Positions 50,744 through 63,000 of a stretch of DNA of 64,000 nucleotides are shown piece after piece (positions within the stretch are counted from its first letter, which is position 1; every line of letters starts with the position of its first letter). The notes under the pieces were generated by a model. It was not told the origin of the DNA, ran no database searches, and saw only the letters and a program-made list of their open reading frames with translations. Source of the stretch: Paramecium tetraurelia (Eukaryota; Ciliophora; Oligohymenophorea; Peniculida; Parameciidae). The stretch covers positions 186,001-250,000 of the forward strand of contig NW_001798954.1 of assembly GCF_000165425.1 (NCBI RefSeq). The letters run 5' to 3'. Position numbers and translations under genes: made by a program.

Positions 50744-51388
50744 TCAATTGTGGAAATTCCAAATCATGAATCCTGTTGTTCCCATAAAGGCAGCCCATCC
50801 CCAAAGTTCATAGAAGCCTCTAAAACCATCATGATATTGACGAATCACTTATCTTGAAATTCAACTACTTTAATACCTGTGTGTGCCATTACAGAAGGGA
50901 GCATTTGCACTCTGTTTGCAATTACACAATTTATAATATCCAGAAGTATCGACATTAAATTTAATTGGTCTATTTCTAGTTACTGAGGCATTGCACATTC
51001 CATCACACCAAGGATTCGATTATGAAATGCCGCATGAACACCATTGGTAAATCTTGATTTAGCGAATTCAAAATACCTTTCCCTTCTATAGATAGCAATT
51101 ATAAGGATAGAAACCAGCAACATAGGGCACTGATGCAGGACGGTACTTTCCTTCAGGATATGGGATGGATTCGGGCAGAAGTACAAACTTTTACTCTGGG
51201 AAATCTGTAATATCATCTGGCTTTCTTTCTTTTCTGGCTAAATTTATGAATGGCAACAACAATTTACGTTGAGGTGGAGTAATGATCTCGGGTGGTAGTG
51301 TATATGGATCACGTAAATGAGCCTCCCCATGTTGGAGTATCGTAGACACAGTTCTGTATTTAGCTGCCTTCTTCAAGATTTAAGACAT
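50744..51388 (-). CDS. Twin-CDGSH iron-sulfur protein (CISD3-like)
   Basis: CISD proteins bind 2Fe-2S clusters with three Cys and one His per domain. The product is 198 aa; two 24-nt introns. An N-terminal ~100-residue basic/Pro-rich region (LKKAAKYRTVSTILQHG, compatible with mitochondrial targeting) precedes the domains. Domain 1 reads QWCSCGISQSNPWCDGMC, where the usual His ligand of CDGxH is Cys. Domain 2 reads LCNCKQSANAPFCNGTH with all four ligands. A C-terminal TM-like helix (LWGWAAFMGTTGFMIW) follows. The upstream ATG at 51388 (MSQILKK) is preferred over the internal TTG. Human CISD3 also has two domains but no C-terminal helix, so the tail anchor is a difference. Confidence 0.85.
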
Positions 51389-52011
51389 CCAAAATAAATT
51401 AATTAATACAATATCAATATTTCATACTTATCATACTAATCAATAATGTCATCTCTTGTTATCCCCAACAACATTATCGAATTTATACCCTAAATATACC
51501 AAGGATACCTACAAGTCTTCCTTGTATAAAATTGCAAATCTAAATTTCTACATTCCTCATAGACATCTCCCAATATCCTCAGATCTCAGTATTAAACCAA
51601 TTGATTTTCGGAGAATTGCATGAAATCTCTTAAATACTAGCAGAAAGTAGAGTAAAAATATTATAATCAAAAACTCAGAATTGAAATAAATATGGAGATA
51701 GTATATATATAATCATATGTGTATGGATGTTTCATTTTGCTTTAAAGATGGGTCCATATCCTTAGCATTAAACCACATCAGAAGCAAATCAAACCTTCTT
51801 GATTTAATCATAATTATTTAATAATTGAATTTATAGAAACCAATTAAAACAAGGTATTAACTGGGAATTTATACGTCATTATTTTAGAACCCCAAAAGTG
51901 AAGACCAAACTTTTATTAGAGAGTTAATGATGCTACATTACTTAATGGAAATTGTGGAGTGGTTATAATATAATAATTTTGTTTTTTGAATATGAATTTA
52001 GAAATATGATG
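51389..52011 (-). other. Unresolved exons on the minus strand
   Basis: Protein-like stretches occur on the - strand: RRFDLLLMWFNAKDMDPS near 51,790, and INWILGDVYEECRNLDLQFY, TRKTCRYPWYIQG then ITRDDIID between 51,580 and 51,440 (joined by a 20-nt intron). Codon use is convincing, so a small gene probably lies here between the two flanking - genes, but I could not set a start, all introns, or a stop. The + strand frame from 51448 (MSSLVIPNN...) is open for about 50 codons but is a poorer protein. Confidence 0.45.
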
Positions 52012-53601
52012 TCATTATGGTGGTTATTACTGAGGTAACAAGGCTCTTAATAATAGAATTTTATTTATATTTATAGCTGTTTATTGAAATATATCTGGTA
52101 GTCCAAATTAATGGGGTTTTTCCTCTTAAACTATGTGTTCCTCCTTAACGTGTTCTTTATCAAGATATTAGTGCTGTTATTCTATAAGCATTTCAGCACT
52201 TTAGATGACATGGGTGTGATGTGACCTTTGTTATGAAATGTTGGGACCCTGAATTTGAATGACTTTTCTTATGATTTTCTCTTGGTTGTTTTAAACTACT
52301 TCTTGTTCTTTGGGCTTCTTTTTCTTTCTTGGTTATTCTTCATATTCCTAATTGTCATCTTGCTATTGTTCGTTCTTCTTCAATTGCAATAGTTTATCAT
52401 AGACATCTATGTATGCTTATTTAATGTCTGCTAAATCTGTGATTTAAGTGAAATTCTTAGGCAGTTCAATTGGGTCGATAACAACTTCAATGTCGTCGTT
52501 ATTGAAAGGTTCAAGGAACTCTTACAGTTTTTTTAGATGTTATTGAAATTTACTAATAGTATTGCTGCTGTCCACACATAATATGATATATTTTTAATCG
52601 AGTTTGTTATTGACATTGTTATTAGTGCTTTTGTATAATACTTGTTGTATGGTCAAAACTAAAGATTTAGAGTCTTAGAATTTAAATACATTTGTATTAA
52701 GATACAATTTAATGCAAGAACTGAATTTGATGCATAGAAATACAGGATGCTTAACTTTGTGTCTGATATTGGGAGCTGAGAAATAATTATTCAATCCCTC
52801 GATAGTGTTGGTGATAACTTCGGTATTCTAGGGTTTGGTGGTTGTGAATTGCTTTTCAAGAGTGGTAATGGGGAAGGGATCAAAGTAGGATTGCAATTTC
52901 TGCTTATTTTGTTGCTCAATATCTCTGGCTGACTTTCGGGAATCCACAAAAATAGGGGGAGATATGCGGGATATCAGTATTTGGGGGAATTCAAACTTAC
53001 TTTAACAAAGATAAAGTGTTATGATTATGTGAAATTTTTAATGCTAAGTTTTATAAATAAGATACATCATGATTGTAGGAAGTAGTGTTAAATTTGAGAC
53101 CAGAGAATATGCATTTATTATTTTCCAAATCCATCTTCTAATTACCCTTCACACCCACTTCCAGCAGATGAAAAGTTTTCATTGGACTTACTGTTGGTTT
53201 TACAATTTGAATTTTGGCCTAAATAAAAAGATGGTCAATACATAGATCTTGCCTGGTGGAGCAAGCTTCTCGTCAGTGGTGGGATCTGTTATCTAAGGAT
53301 GTTTAAAACATAATGCGCATACCTCCAATTCGACGCCAATATCTGGTAGATTCCAACTCTTATGCCAATTCCAGCCCAAGCCATTTTTGTTTGTGTAAAT
53401 GAAATTCCTGCTCTGCTCTATTTTGAGATCAATTACAGGGTCTATCTACCCCTACTCCGACGGTATTTTCAATTGCACAGATGGACTCAAGTTCCACGTT
53501 GTTTCGGTATCCTTTGAGATGCGTTTCACATCGTATTGACATGGTATCCATTCCCATTGCTTATCCTAAGGAGCGATGTCTGATTTCTAATTTTCTTTCA
53601 T
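52012..53601 (-). CDS. Unknown protein, possibly an Ig-like/p53-type DNA-binding fold
   Basis: The product is 514 aa; introns of 23 and 22 nt. It starts MKENQKSDIAPQDKQWEWIP. The region WNLSPSVQLKIPSEQGQIDP, LGWNWHKSWNLPDIGVELE and the later KFHIIITLYL...RISPPIFVDSRKSARD have the alternating beta pattern and the SPPIFV.SRK phrase that recall Ig-like or Ndt80/p53-like DNA-binding folds. A C-terminal Lys/Glu/Gln-rich region (EEQPRKKKKPKEQE) could be a nuclear localisation signal. The assignment is a fold guess only. It diverges from the SAPS gene with 27 bp between start codons. Confidence 0.6.
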
Positions 53602-53628
53602 TAAAATTATATAATATTAATGATTTCC
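53602..53628. promoter_or_regulatory. 27-bp divergent start-to-start spacer
   Basis: The start codons of the - gene (53601) and the + SAPS gene (53629) are separated by 27 AT-rich bases. Transcription start sites must overlap or lie inside the neighbouring coding regions. Confidence 0.6.
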
Positions 53629-55593
53629 ATGTTTATTAAGTAGTGTTTAAATAATATGGACATAGTAGTATCACTAGCAATAACCTAGACGATCTCCTAT
53701 CTAAGTCAGATATCACTTTAGACGAAATTCTGGATGCGGAAGTTTTGGATGAAATAAAACACAATGGAGCCCAAAAGTTTGCTATCTTGTAATGATCTAT
53801 CTCTATTGAATTAGCATTATCAAGGATGTCAACAACTACCAAAAAATGATTGAGTATCTCCTTTCAATGGATTCAGACAACCCCAAATTGATAAGGTAAA
53901 AGTCCATCTCAAAATAGACACTAATTTCTCATAAGTGAAATTTTGAGTTACGATATTTCAATTTTAGTTGATTATCTATTCGAACCAGAACCCAACATCC
54001 CAAATTATCAGGTTCAAGAAGAATAACGTCAATAACTTCTCCCTCTTTTATTTCAACCATTCCAAGCAGATTATCTTAATTATACCTAAGTAGGATATCT
54101 GACCAAAATCTTTGAATCCATCATAAGGAAGAGGGGTAACAGCGTATAAATTAGTGAATTCAATCTAGTTATGGAGTTGGTTTGATAATAATTAATGCGT
54201 ATTGGATCAATTGATTAAGCATCTAGATGTCTATCATGTGGCATCAATACTCTCCCACTTAATCACCTCCGAATCCACAAGTCAAGACTTAAAATCTAAT
54301 CAACACACCACCAAAAGAATTCAATTGCTTCTCAGACTTCACAAAATATTGCTCAATAAAGTCCATAATTATGAAATTGTACATAATTGTTCAGAACTAT
54401 TAGTCTAAGTTTGTACTACAACCTAACAGTTTATATAGTATTTTGATCACCCAGAACACTTCTATAAAGCAGCAGTAATCATTGAACTTATAATTAGTGT
54501 GATTCCTAATTTGTTGAGTTTTTGAATATAATTATAGCGCTTTTGTAATGTCAGCCATCAGATGAGGAATATCATCATTCTAAGTATTACTCTATAGCTC
54601 TACATCTACATAGATCATTCTCTAATGAGTACATGAATTTCGGTAAATTAGTGATCAAGTAATCTTAGCTTTTAATTCAACTTTGGGTGAAATCTCAACA
54701 ACACTTGGGCAATTCAAATTAAGTCTTTTGACTATATATCATTTGCTCTTAAAAACAGAAAATTCAAATTTATTAAATTTAATACATCATGTGGAGATCT
54801 ATCAAACCTTGTTCAAATACATTATTAAATTTGAATTTAACAACTAACTTTAAATATAATTCAATGAAATCACTAGATTTATTTTCAAAACTAGATCCTT
54901 AAATTGGATTTAAGATCAAATACAAAAAGATTTATTTGAATTCATTTCCACTCACAACACATAAACCAAATCAATTATAGGAAAAATTAAATATCCTATA
55001 AATAGAGGATATTTTGGAATCTTATCTTAGCTTTCATATGAATTAGAACACATTATTTACGAGTCACCAAATTGGAATTAGTATAAAGAGAATACCTTGC
55101 AATAGCTTAAAAATATTGAGTAAAATTACTATTTCGATTTTAATCCTAAAAGTAACGAGGTTGAATAGATATCAATTAGCATTAAGGAGAATTTGCAAGT
55201 AGATTATTTATTATAATGCCTTAGTAGGTATCTCAGTGTAAGCCTGATTCTATTGAGGTCGAGTTTAACAATAAATAACACAACAGTGATCTTGAGTAAA
55301 TTCTATAAGCCAAAATTAGGATCAGCTTTCCTATAAAAACTTTGCTATCATTTTCAGATATGAGTTCTAAGGGAGTCGCTCTATAAACTGCTTATTATAA
55401 TGGAAGCAATGCAGAACCATCAGATTTAGAATTGGATTCCTTCAATGTAACTGAATTAAAAAAGAAAAAGATCTGCAATTCTTAGAATGAGTATTTGAAA
55501 GAAAGCATTAACTCCAATCCTAAATAATTAAATGAGGATCAGAATGCTACTGATGAAATCGGTATGAATTCAATTCATCAAAAAAAAATTTGA
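53629..55593 (+). pseudogene. PP6 regulatory subunit (SAPS/SIT4-associated) gene with three frame breaks
   Basis: SAPS proteins bind the PP6/SIT4 phosphatase catalytic subunit. The start is MFINSITSNNLDDLLSKSD (short intron after codon 4), matching the family's MFWKF.. start. Then DITLDEILDAEVLDEIKHNG, EILSYDISILVDYLFEP, LDQLIKHLDVYHVASILSH, and a region matching the conserved LG..L.L.. block and the WNN-type FNNQL stretch. Four introns (26, 26, 22, 20 nt) are clean. Three frame changes have no GT..AG explanation: near 54180-54186 (extra T in GGTTTGA), near 54707-54712 (missing base around GGGCAA), and near 55334-55341 (missing A in a run of A). They lie in short homopolymers, so sequence error is as likely as decay. 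The protein would be ~620 aa if intact. Confidence 0.75.
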
Positions 55594-55697
55594 AAGATTA
55601 ATAAATATACATATTTGTACATATTCAAATTAATTAACTTAATGATCTTTATTAAAAAAAGCATTAATAAATTATTGTTTAAATTTATTAAAAATCG

Positions 55698-56188
55698 ATG
55701 TTTATAGAATCAATTGATCACTCTACTCCAAGAACGATTCAAGAAAATGAAAGTAGAAATAAATCATCCACTTAGTTTCAGAGCCAGAATACGATTAAAA
55801 AGTCAACTATAAACTCGAAGTTAGGAAAGCACATCTTCTCCAGTAGTTCCTGAGATTTTAAGTTGAAAATACTCAAAGGAGCATTGCAAAACTAGAAAAA
55901 AAGCTTTCTAATGATGAGGTAATTGTAGAACTCATATGTTTTTATTTAACTATTTGCTCGTTATTATATATATTTGTTTTAATTTAATTTTATTAGGTAA
56001 AAAATAAACGAATCTCAAGAAAAAATTCAATTACCAAACCTTTCAAATGTTCAAATTGCACCCATACTTATTCTTCAAAGGCAGCTCTAAAGTAGCACCT
56101 TAAACTGAAGCATTATGAAGAACATACTCCTCTAACTCAACCTTTAGATTAATAAAAAGTATTAGTTGAACCATTGTCCTAAATATGA
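55698..56188 (+). CDS. C2H2 zinc-finger protein, unusual intron structure
   Basis: It starts MFIESIDHSTPRTIQENESR. Ser/Thr/Asn-rich sequence is followed, after a 20-nt intron, by helical RSIAKLEKKLSNDE. Then KPFKCSNCTHTYSSKAALKQ continues to HLKLKHYEEHTPL, a single C2H2 finger. Between DE and the finger lies a 78-nt, very AT-rich stretch (55919-55996) that begins GTAATT and ends ATTAG; it has no TGA and would otherwise encode a hydrophobic segment. Its length is far outside the 20-31 nt seen elsewhere here. After LVEPL a second GT..AG stretch of 51 nt would join to a further protein-like exon (RNINKEKAILPFKEIYKEPS) ending near 56330. If only the first TGA is used the product is about 130-156 aa. 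Confidence 0.55.
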
Positions 56189-57077
56189 AATTAATTTTGT
56201 TATTTTATATTTTGTATTATAAAAAGATTCACTCCAAAAATCTAAAACATTAGAAACATTAATAAAGAGAAGGCAATATTGCCATTCAAAGAGATCTACA
56301 AAGAACCATCATAAAGGAACGTAAGTTATTTGATAAATCTATGTATAATTTTGATTAAGAATCAAAGTAATTCTGTTCAAGTTCTCTTACTGTTATAAGA
56401 GGTAGCGTTAATTCAAATTGATTATTTTGTAATAGGGTTTTAAATGTTTCACAAAAGTATTAAAGCTGACTAATTTATAATTAATTAAAATAATGTGCTT
56501 TCTAATTTGTTATATCAGTTAACTAATATGTTTGTTGTTTTTAATATTAATAAGTATATCATTCTACTAAATATTTGAAATATTAAGTGTAAAAGCCCAC
56601 GTTGTAAAAATAATAGTAAAAATTAAGTAATAATATGAATCTATTTAATTCTTTGAAATAAGATATGAATTCAAAAATGTATAAAAAGTGAATTTAATTG
56701 TTCTCTTAAAAGAATAATTTACAAGTTAGTCTACTTGATTTTTAATAAGTAAGTTAGAATTAATCATTTCGTTATAGGTTTTGAAAAAAGTTTAAATAGT
56801 TCTTATAGATCTGAAATTGGTTGAACAGCTGGAAACTAAAAGAAATATTGTCTATATGAAAGGGCGATGATTTAAGTCCCAAGCTTCCATATATATATCT
56901 GTGATTGTTATTTTAGATCAAGAAGTTAAGGGAATAAAATTTTTGGATTCAAAGATAGAAGTGGATACAGATAGTTTTAGTTTTTGATTTAGTAGTATTT
57001 AAGTTGTTTGAGCTTTAGGTGTGTTGTTTATAAGTATTAAGCATTTATTATAATACATAATTTTAAATTAATTCACA
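56189..57077. other. AT-rich 889-bp region before the dynein gene
   Basis: The first ~150 bp may contain further exons of the zinc-finger gene. On the - strand a run of about 150 codons from ATG 56767 looks open but is Ile/Asn/Tyr-rich and low-complexity; I do not call it. The rest shows no feature. It must include the dynein promoter. Confidence 0.4.
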
Positions 57078-60000
57078 ATGTTACCGGAGAGTGCTAAAAT
57101 AAAGCTTGCCAGTCGTTTGTTTGATAGAGGGAAGCCTACTTAGAGCAATAATAATAACGAGAGGCCATTGACTTCGAAGATTGCGATCAGGGCATAGCTG
57201 AATCAGACGATGACCAAGATTGAGAAGGTTCCCGATAAATTGCCTGCGATTCGCGAGGAACGCAGTTATTCACATCAAAAGTCAGGAGGAGCAGGTCTGA
57301 ATCAAACTCGAGGGAAATCATAGAACAGTAATATTGATTAGATTGAATTTAGACAATGACTCATTCCCAAAGCATAATAAAACTTTTGATTTAACAAATG
57401 ATATATTCTTAGATGAGAGACGATTATTAAAGTCTCGTCAGGTTCATGAGTTGATGGATCGCATGATTGGAAGAGCGAAACCTCCAAGTCCACCAAAGGA
57501 AGTTTAGAAGGTCGTCTAGGTGTTGCCAAGTAACATCTTAGATAATACTCGCATGACTATGACAAGGGATAACAGGACAGCACCAAGGAAGACCATTCGA
57601 GCATAACAAATGAGGAAAGAGATTTTGAATAAAACCTCCATGTCTTAGGTTTCAGATAGTTCGGAAGATTCAAGTGAAGAGAATGGCAATTTCGGGTTGA
57701 AAGATGTAGATGCATTCATTCAGATGATTAAGGAACACAAATTAAGTTAACAGGAATTCATGTATCTGATCAAAAGGAAGAAACATTCAAATGATGCTTA
57801 CAATATGAGGATAGTCAACTATCCCTATATTCAAAAGCATTAGCTCAATAATTTCTATACTCTCTCAGCCAAGGGATTGACTAGATACGAGAATAACATT
57901 ACAATTGAGTTTGTTTCATTAAAACACCTGGTTAGAAGAAAGGGATTAATTTAATGCAATTAAATCATTAAGTTTTTTTAAGAAATTCCGTAAGTGGAAG
58001 ACTCTCAAGAAATGGTAAAAGATATTACATTAACATCGAACTTCTATTGTGTAAGCCTAACTTTGTGAGAAGATGTTGATTTTGAATCCAATTTATTAAA
58101 AATTAATAGTTTCACATAGAAGTTTATGTTACGACATAGAAGCACTTAGAATAGTCGACATAGAAAAGATAGAAGAAGAATTGACTGACAAAAAAGATTA
58201 GTATTTGAGTTTGCAAGAGTTTAGTCTATTACAGTAGAAGTAGAGGAATAAATTAGTGGAGAAGATCTAGATTCAATCAAGGAAGATGAAAGAAAATTGT
58301 TTATCAGGACTTAAAACTGTTATTGATAAATTGAGAACACAAATTAATTAAGAGAAACAGTCAGATGATGATCAGGTGCCTTTGAAAATAGAGAAGAATA
58401 TGTCTCAATCTAGGTAAATTGATAAGAAGTAATAAATTATCGAAACTTTTGGATTTCCTGAAAGAATGGATTATGGTCACAGAGCATTAATGAGAACAGA
58501 GTTCATTAAGTTTTTAAGATTAGCTTATCTATTAGATTTCATTGCTGTTTAATCGTTAGGATAAATTTACATTAAATCAGCAACAGAATTTGTGGATAAA
58601 TTGATTAAAGTTCAATAATGCAGTAAAAATAACAGAAAACTGCCTAAATTGACAGAAAATGAAGAAGAAAAAAAGGATTTTCAAGATTATGATCCCATTT
58701 TCACTATTGAATTAAGATTTAATCCAATTTATGGACATCTTGATATCGAAAGGTTGTAAGTGCCTTGGGATACTTTAAATGAAAATTTGTTGGATTTTGA
58801 TTTGTAAGAGTGTATTAGATTGAAAGAAGAGAAGGTACAAACGATTGAGAAGGTAGAGAAGAAACAGTAAAATACTCAAAATGCAAATTAATAGTAACCT
58901 ATAGAACCATAGGAAGAGTTGATTGAAGATCCTGAATTTGTATGTAAAAGAGAGGTTTAAAACCTGTATGAAACACAATTGGAAGTACATCCATCTAAAA
59001 GAGACTTCCTGAGTCGAATTTAAGAGGCATTCTGTGATGGATTAGATTAGATATAAGTGATTGAAAGATGGAGCAAACATCCTGATTTCTTATAATATGT
59101 TTAAGCCTTAGAAGAATGGGATGAAATTATTGGAGATAAGTGGACTTAACCTGATTCCATTAATCTGAATCCTTCATATTGGATTAAAGAACACCCTATG
59201 AACAATATATTCATGCATGAGATTTCTTAGGAATTGGATTAAGCATTTTCAAAATTAGAATTCTTCTAAAAGGAATTCAACGAGTACTTGAATTTGATTT
59301 GGAGACAAGAAAACAGTGAAATTGAATAATTAGAAAATCCAAGGCTGATGTATCAATCAAAGATATTTTCATGTGCTTTGAAGAGTGCTCAATTGATTGA
59401 CCATATACTGCAATAGAAATTGATACCGTAGGTGGATATTGGTTTGTACAGAGTCAAGATATAGAATATTTAGAAGTAATTGAGTGCTAGACAATCATAA
59501 ATACTAGCATAATTGGAGGAACTTTACTTATAATTGTTTAGGAATAGATCTTTGATATTGAAGGCATGGTTATAATAATCAATAAAATCCTTATCAGGTA
59601 TGGTTATCAGAATTGAAGAATTTATTGAATAGAAGAACTCTGTAGATCGAATAACAAAGGAATTGCCTTCAAAGAGAGAGGAAATTGAAACGGCTATCAG
59701 TATAATCTCATTGGCTTAGGATTGTAAGTTATTTTCGATGAAGAAAGAAGATAAGGATTTAGCACAAGAATTGAATTATTTAGAATCTTCTTTGAATGTT
59801 GCATTGTCAGAAGCTGACAATAATACAGCCAAAAACATAGAGAAGTTTAAAAAAACATTGAAAGAACGCATAGACAAGTTAAAAGGCGAATGTTTGGATG
59901 TGAGTGAAGCAGTGAACAAGGAGAAGTTTTTGACATTGAACACAGATTTATCAGATGCCATTAAGGAGTTAAATGAAATAGATACGAAAACAAAATAGTT

Positions 60001-63000
60001 GGAATAGAGTGCTTAATTATATACTCAATATGAAGAAATCCTGTAATGTTAAGAACAAGCTCAATATGAAATATTGGAAAATACTAGAGAATAATTAAAT
60101 TTGAGACTAGGAATGTGGTAGGGGATTCAAGAGTTTAGAAAATTATCATAGGAGTGGCAGCAACTATAATTCACATCTATTAATGCTAAGGAGATCGCTT
60201 AGAAGACTGAAGGATTCGTTAGGATTGTACAAAGATGCGAAAAGAATTTGTAAGAAAATAGAGTGATTGCCTATTTGAAGAAGATAGTGTGGGAATTCAA
60301 AGATACTATTCCTGTTGTGACAGCATTACGTTCTCAATATTTACAATAAACACATTGGCAAGAAATCAAACAATTGGTCAGATAGGAATTTGATGTTAAT
60401 GATCAATAATTTACATTGAATACTTTGTTGGATCTGAATGTAGCATAACACAATGAGTAGATCACTGAGATAGCTGTGAAAGCAGCTTAAGAGGATTCGC
60501 TTAACACTTAATTAAAACAGTTGGAGACACAATGGAATGAAGTGGAATTGAAGTTGAAACCCTATAAAGATCAATTGGATGTTATGGTTTTGGGAGAAGT
60601 GGAAGAGTTAGTTCAATTGTTTGATGAAGGACTGGCAAACATGTCTAATATACTGGCTAGTCGTTATGTTAGACCTTTGAGACAGAGAGCTGAGAAATTC
60701 TAATCTGATTTATTATTGTTATCAGATATTATTGAGAAGTGGGTTGAATGTTAAAAAAAGTGGATGTATTTGGAGAGTATTTTTAGTAGTTAAGATATCA
60801 AGAAATAACTATCTAATGAATCTTAGTTATTTGATAGTTGTGATAGATTGATAAAGAAGTTAGTCAAACAAGTCAATCTTAGACCTTAGATAATGAGATT
60901 GTTAGCTATGTAGAATATGCTCGATAATTTAACTAAAACATTGGAGACTTTGGAATAAATAGAGAAGTCTTTAGAAGATTATCTAGAAGTCAAGAGGGGA
61001 TCATTCCCACGATTCTACTTTTTGTCTAATGATGAATTATTAGAAATTCTATCTAAGCAAACTGACATTAATTCAGTTCAATCTCATTTAGGATAATGCT
61101 TTGAAGCATTGGTCAAATTATACTTTGGTGATTAACCAAATGTTATTTAGGGCATTTATTCTTCAGAGGGTGAGTTAGTCCAATATTATAAATCAATACC
61201 TGCCAGAGGGAATGTTGAGACTTGGTTGCACTTGTTGGAATTGGAAATGGTTGAGACTTTACGTAAATTATGTAAGTAAGGATTACAAGACTATTTGAAT
61301 GGAATGCAAAAGACTAAGACAGATTGGATTCTTAATCATAAATCATAGATTGTGGCAGTTGTTAGTTAAATACTTTGGTCAATCAACACTGAAGATGCAA
61401 TCAATGAATCTAGTGTAAAAGCAAATGCACTTTACGAATGGCATGATATGATGGAAATACAATTAAAATAACTCACAGCATTGGTCAGAGGAGATTTGAC
61501 AGTTGTTTAAAGAAAAACTATAGTTTCATTAATTACTACAGATGTTCATAATAGAGATATAGTTATGAAGTTAGCTGATAATAGTATTGAAACAACATCA
61601 GATTTCTAATGGTAATAATAATTAAGATACTATTGGGATGAGGAATGCGATGATTGCTTAGTTAAGTAAGTCACAAGCGTATTTCATTATGGATATGAAT
61701 ATTTGGGACCAACAAGTAGATTGGTTATCACACCACTCACAGATCGTTGTTGGATTACAATTACATCAGCATTGACCAATCAATTAGGGGCAGCTCCTGC
61801 AGGTCCCGCAGGTACAGGTAAGACTGAATCCACAAAAGACTTAGCCAAATGTTTGGGAAGATATTGCATAGTGTTTAACTGCTCAGATTAAATTACTGCT
61901 GCCACGATGAATAAGTTATTCAGTGGTTTAGCTTAATAAGGAGCATGGGCTTGTTTAGATGAATTCAATAGAATAGACATTGAAGTACTTTCAGTTATAG
62001 CATAATAATTATTGACGATTCGTATTGCTTAATTGTAATAATTGACTGAATTTTTGTTTGATGGTCGACACATCTAATTAAAGAATACTTATGGAGTATT
62101 CATCACTATGAATCCAGGATATGCAGGAAGAACGGAATTACCAGACAATTTGAAATCACTCTTCCGTCCTGTGGCTATGATGATTCCAGATTATAGGTTG
62201 ATTGCTGAAATTATGTTATTTGCTGAAGGGTTTGAAAATGCAAATGATTTATCAAGCAAGATGGTTCAGCTATATAAATTGTCATCACAATAATTGTCAT
62301 AGTAGGATCATTATGATTTTGGTATGAGAGCAGTCAAATCCTTATTAGTCATGGCTGGTTCATTAAAGAGAGCAGATACAACTATCCCTGAAGATATTGT
62401 GTTAATTAAGGCTATGCGTGATGCAAATATACCAAAGTTTTTAAAGGATGATATTCCATTATTCATGGCTCTGATTTAAGATCTATTCCCTAAAGTTGAG
62501 ATAGCCAATTCATCCTTCCAATTCCTGGAGTAATAGTTGAATAAGAAATGTCGATAATTTAAATTGTAAATCATACCAAATTTTATAACGAAAATGTTGC
62601 AGTTGTTTGATACTCAAAATGTTAGATTTGGAACTATGATTGTTGGAGGCAGTGGATCTGGCAAAACTAACTGTTATCAAATATTGGCTGAAACAATAAG
62701 CGAAATAAAAGTCTAGAATTTATCATAGGATCCTAGATTCTAAGAATTACAATTTATTATTTTAAATCCTAAGTCAATTTCAATGGGGGAACTTTATGGA
62801 GAGGTCGATCCTTTTACAAATGAATGGCAAGATGGTTTAGCAAGTTCCATAATCAGAGAGTGCAATAACAGCAAGGAGAGACATTGGATTGTTTTTGATG
62901 GACCTGTTGATGCATTGTGGATTGAGAATATGAATTCAGTCTTAGATGATTCAATGACTTTGTGTTTGGCCAATTCAGAAAGAATCAAGTTGAGACATGA

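Noticed and set aside
55919-55996. 78-nt segment as a retained internal eliminated sequence
   Set aside because: It is not bounded by the TA dinucleotides with the TAYAGYNR-like ends expected of Paramecium IESs as far as I can see; kept only as an unusual intron candidate.
56319-56767. Minus-strand frame of about 150 codons upstream of the dynein gene
   Set aside because: Ile/Asn/Tyr-rich low-complexity sequence, and I could not make its length an exact number of codons; chance ORFs of this size are expected when only TGA stops.
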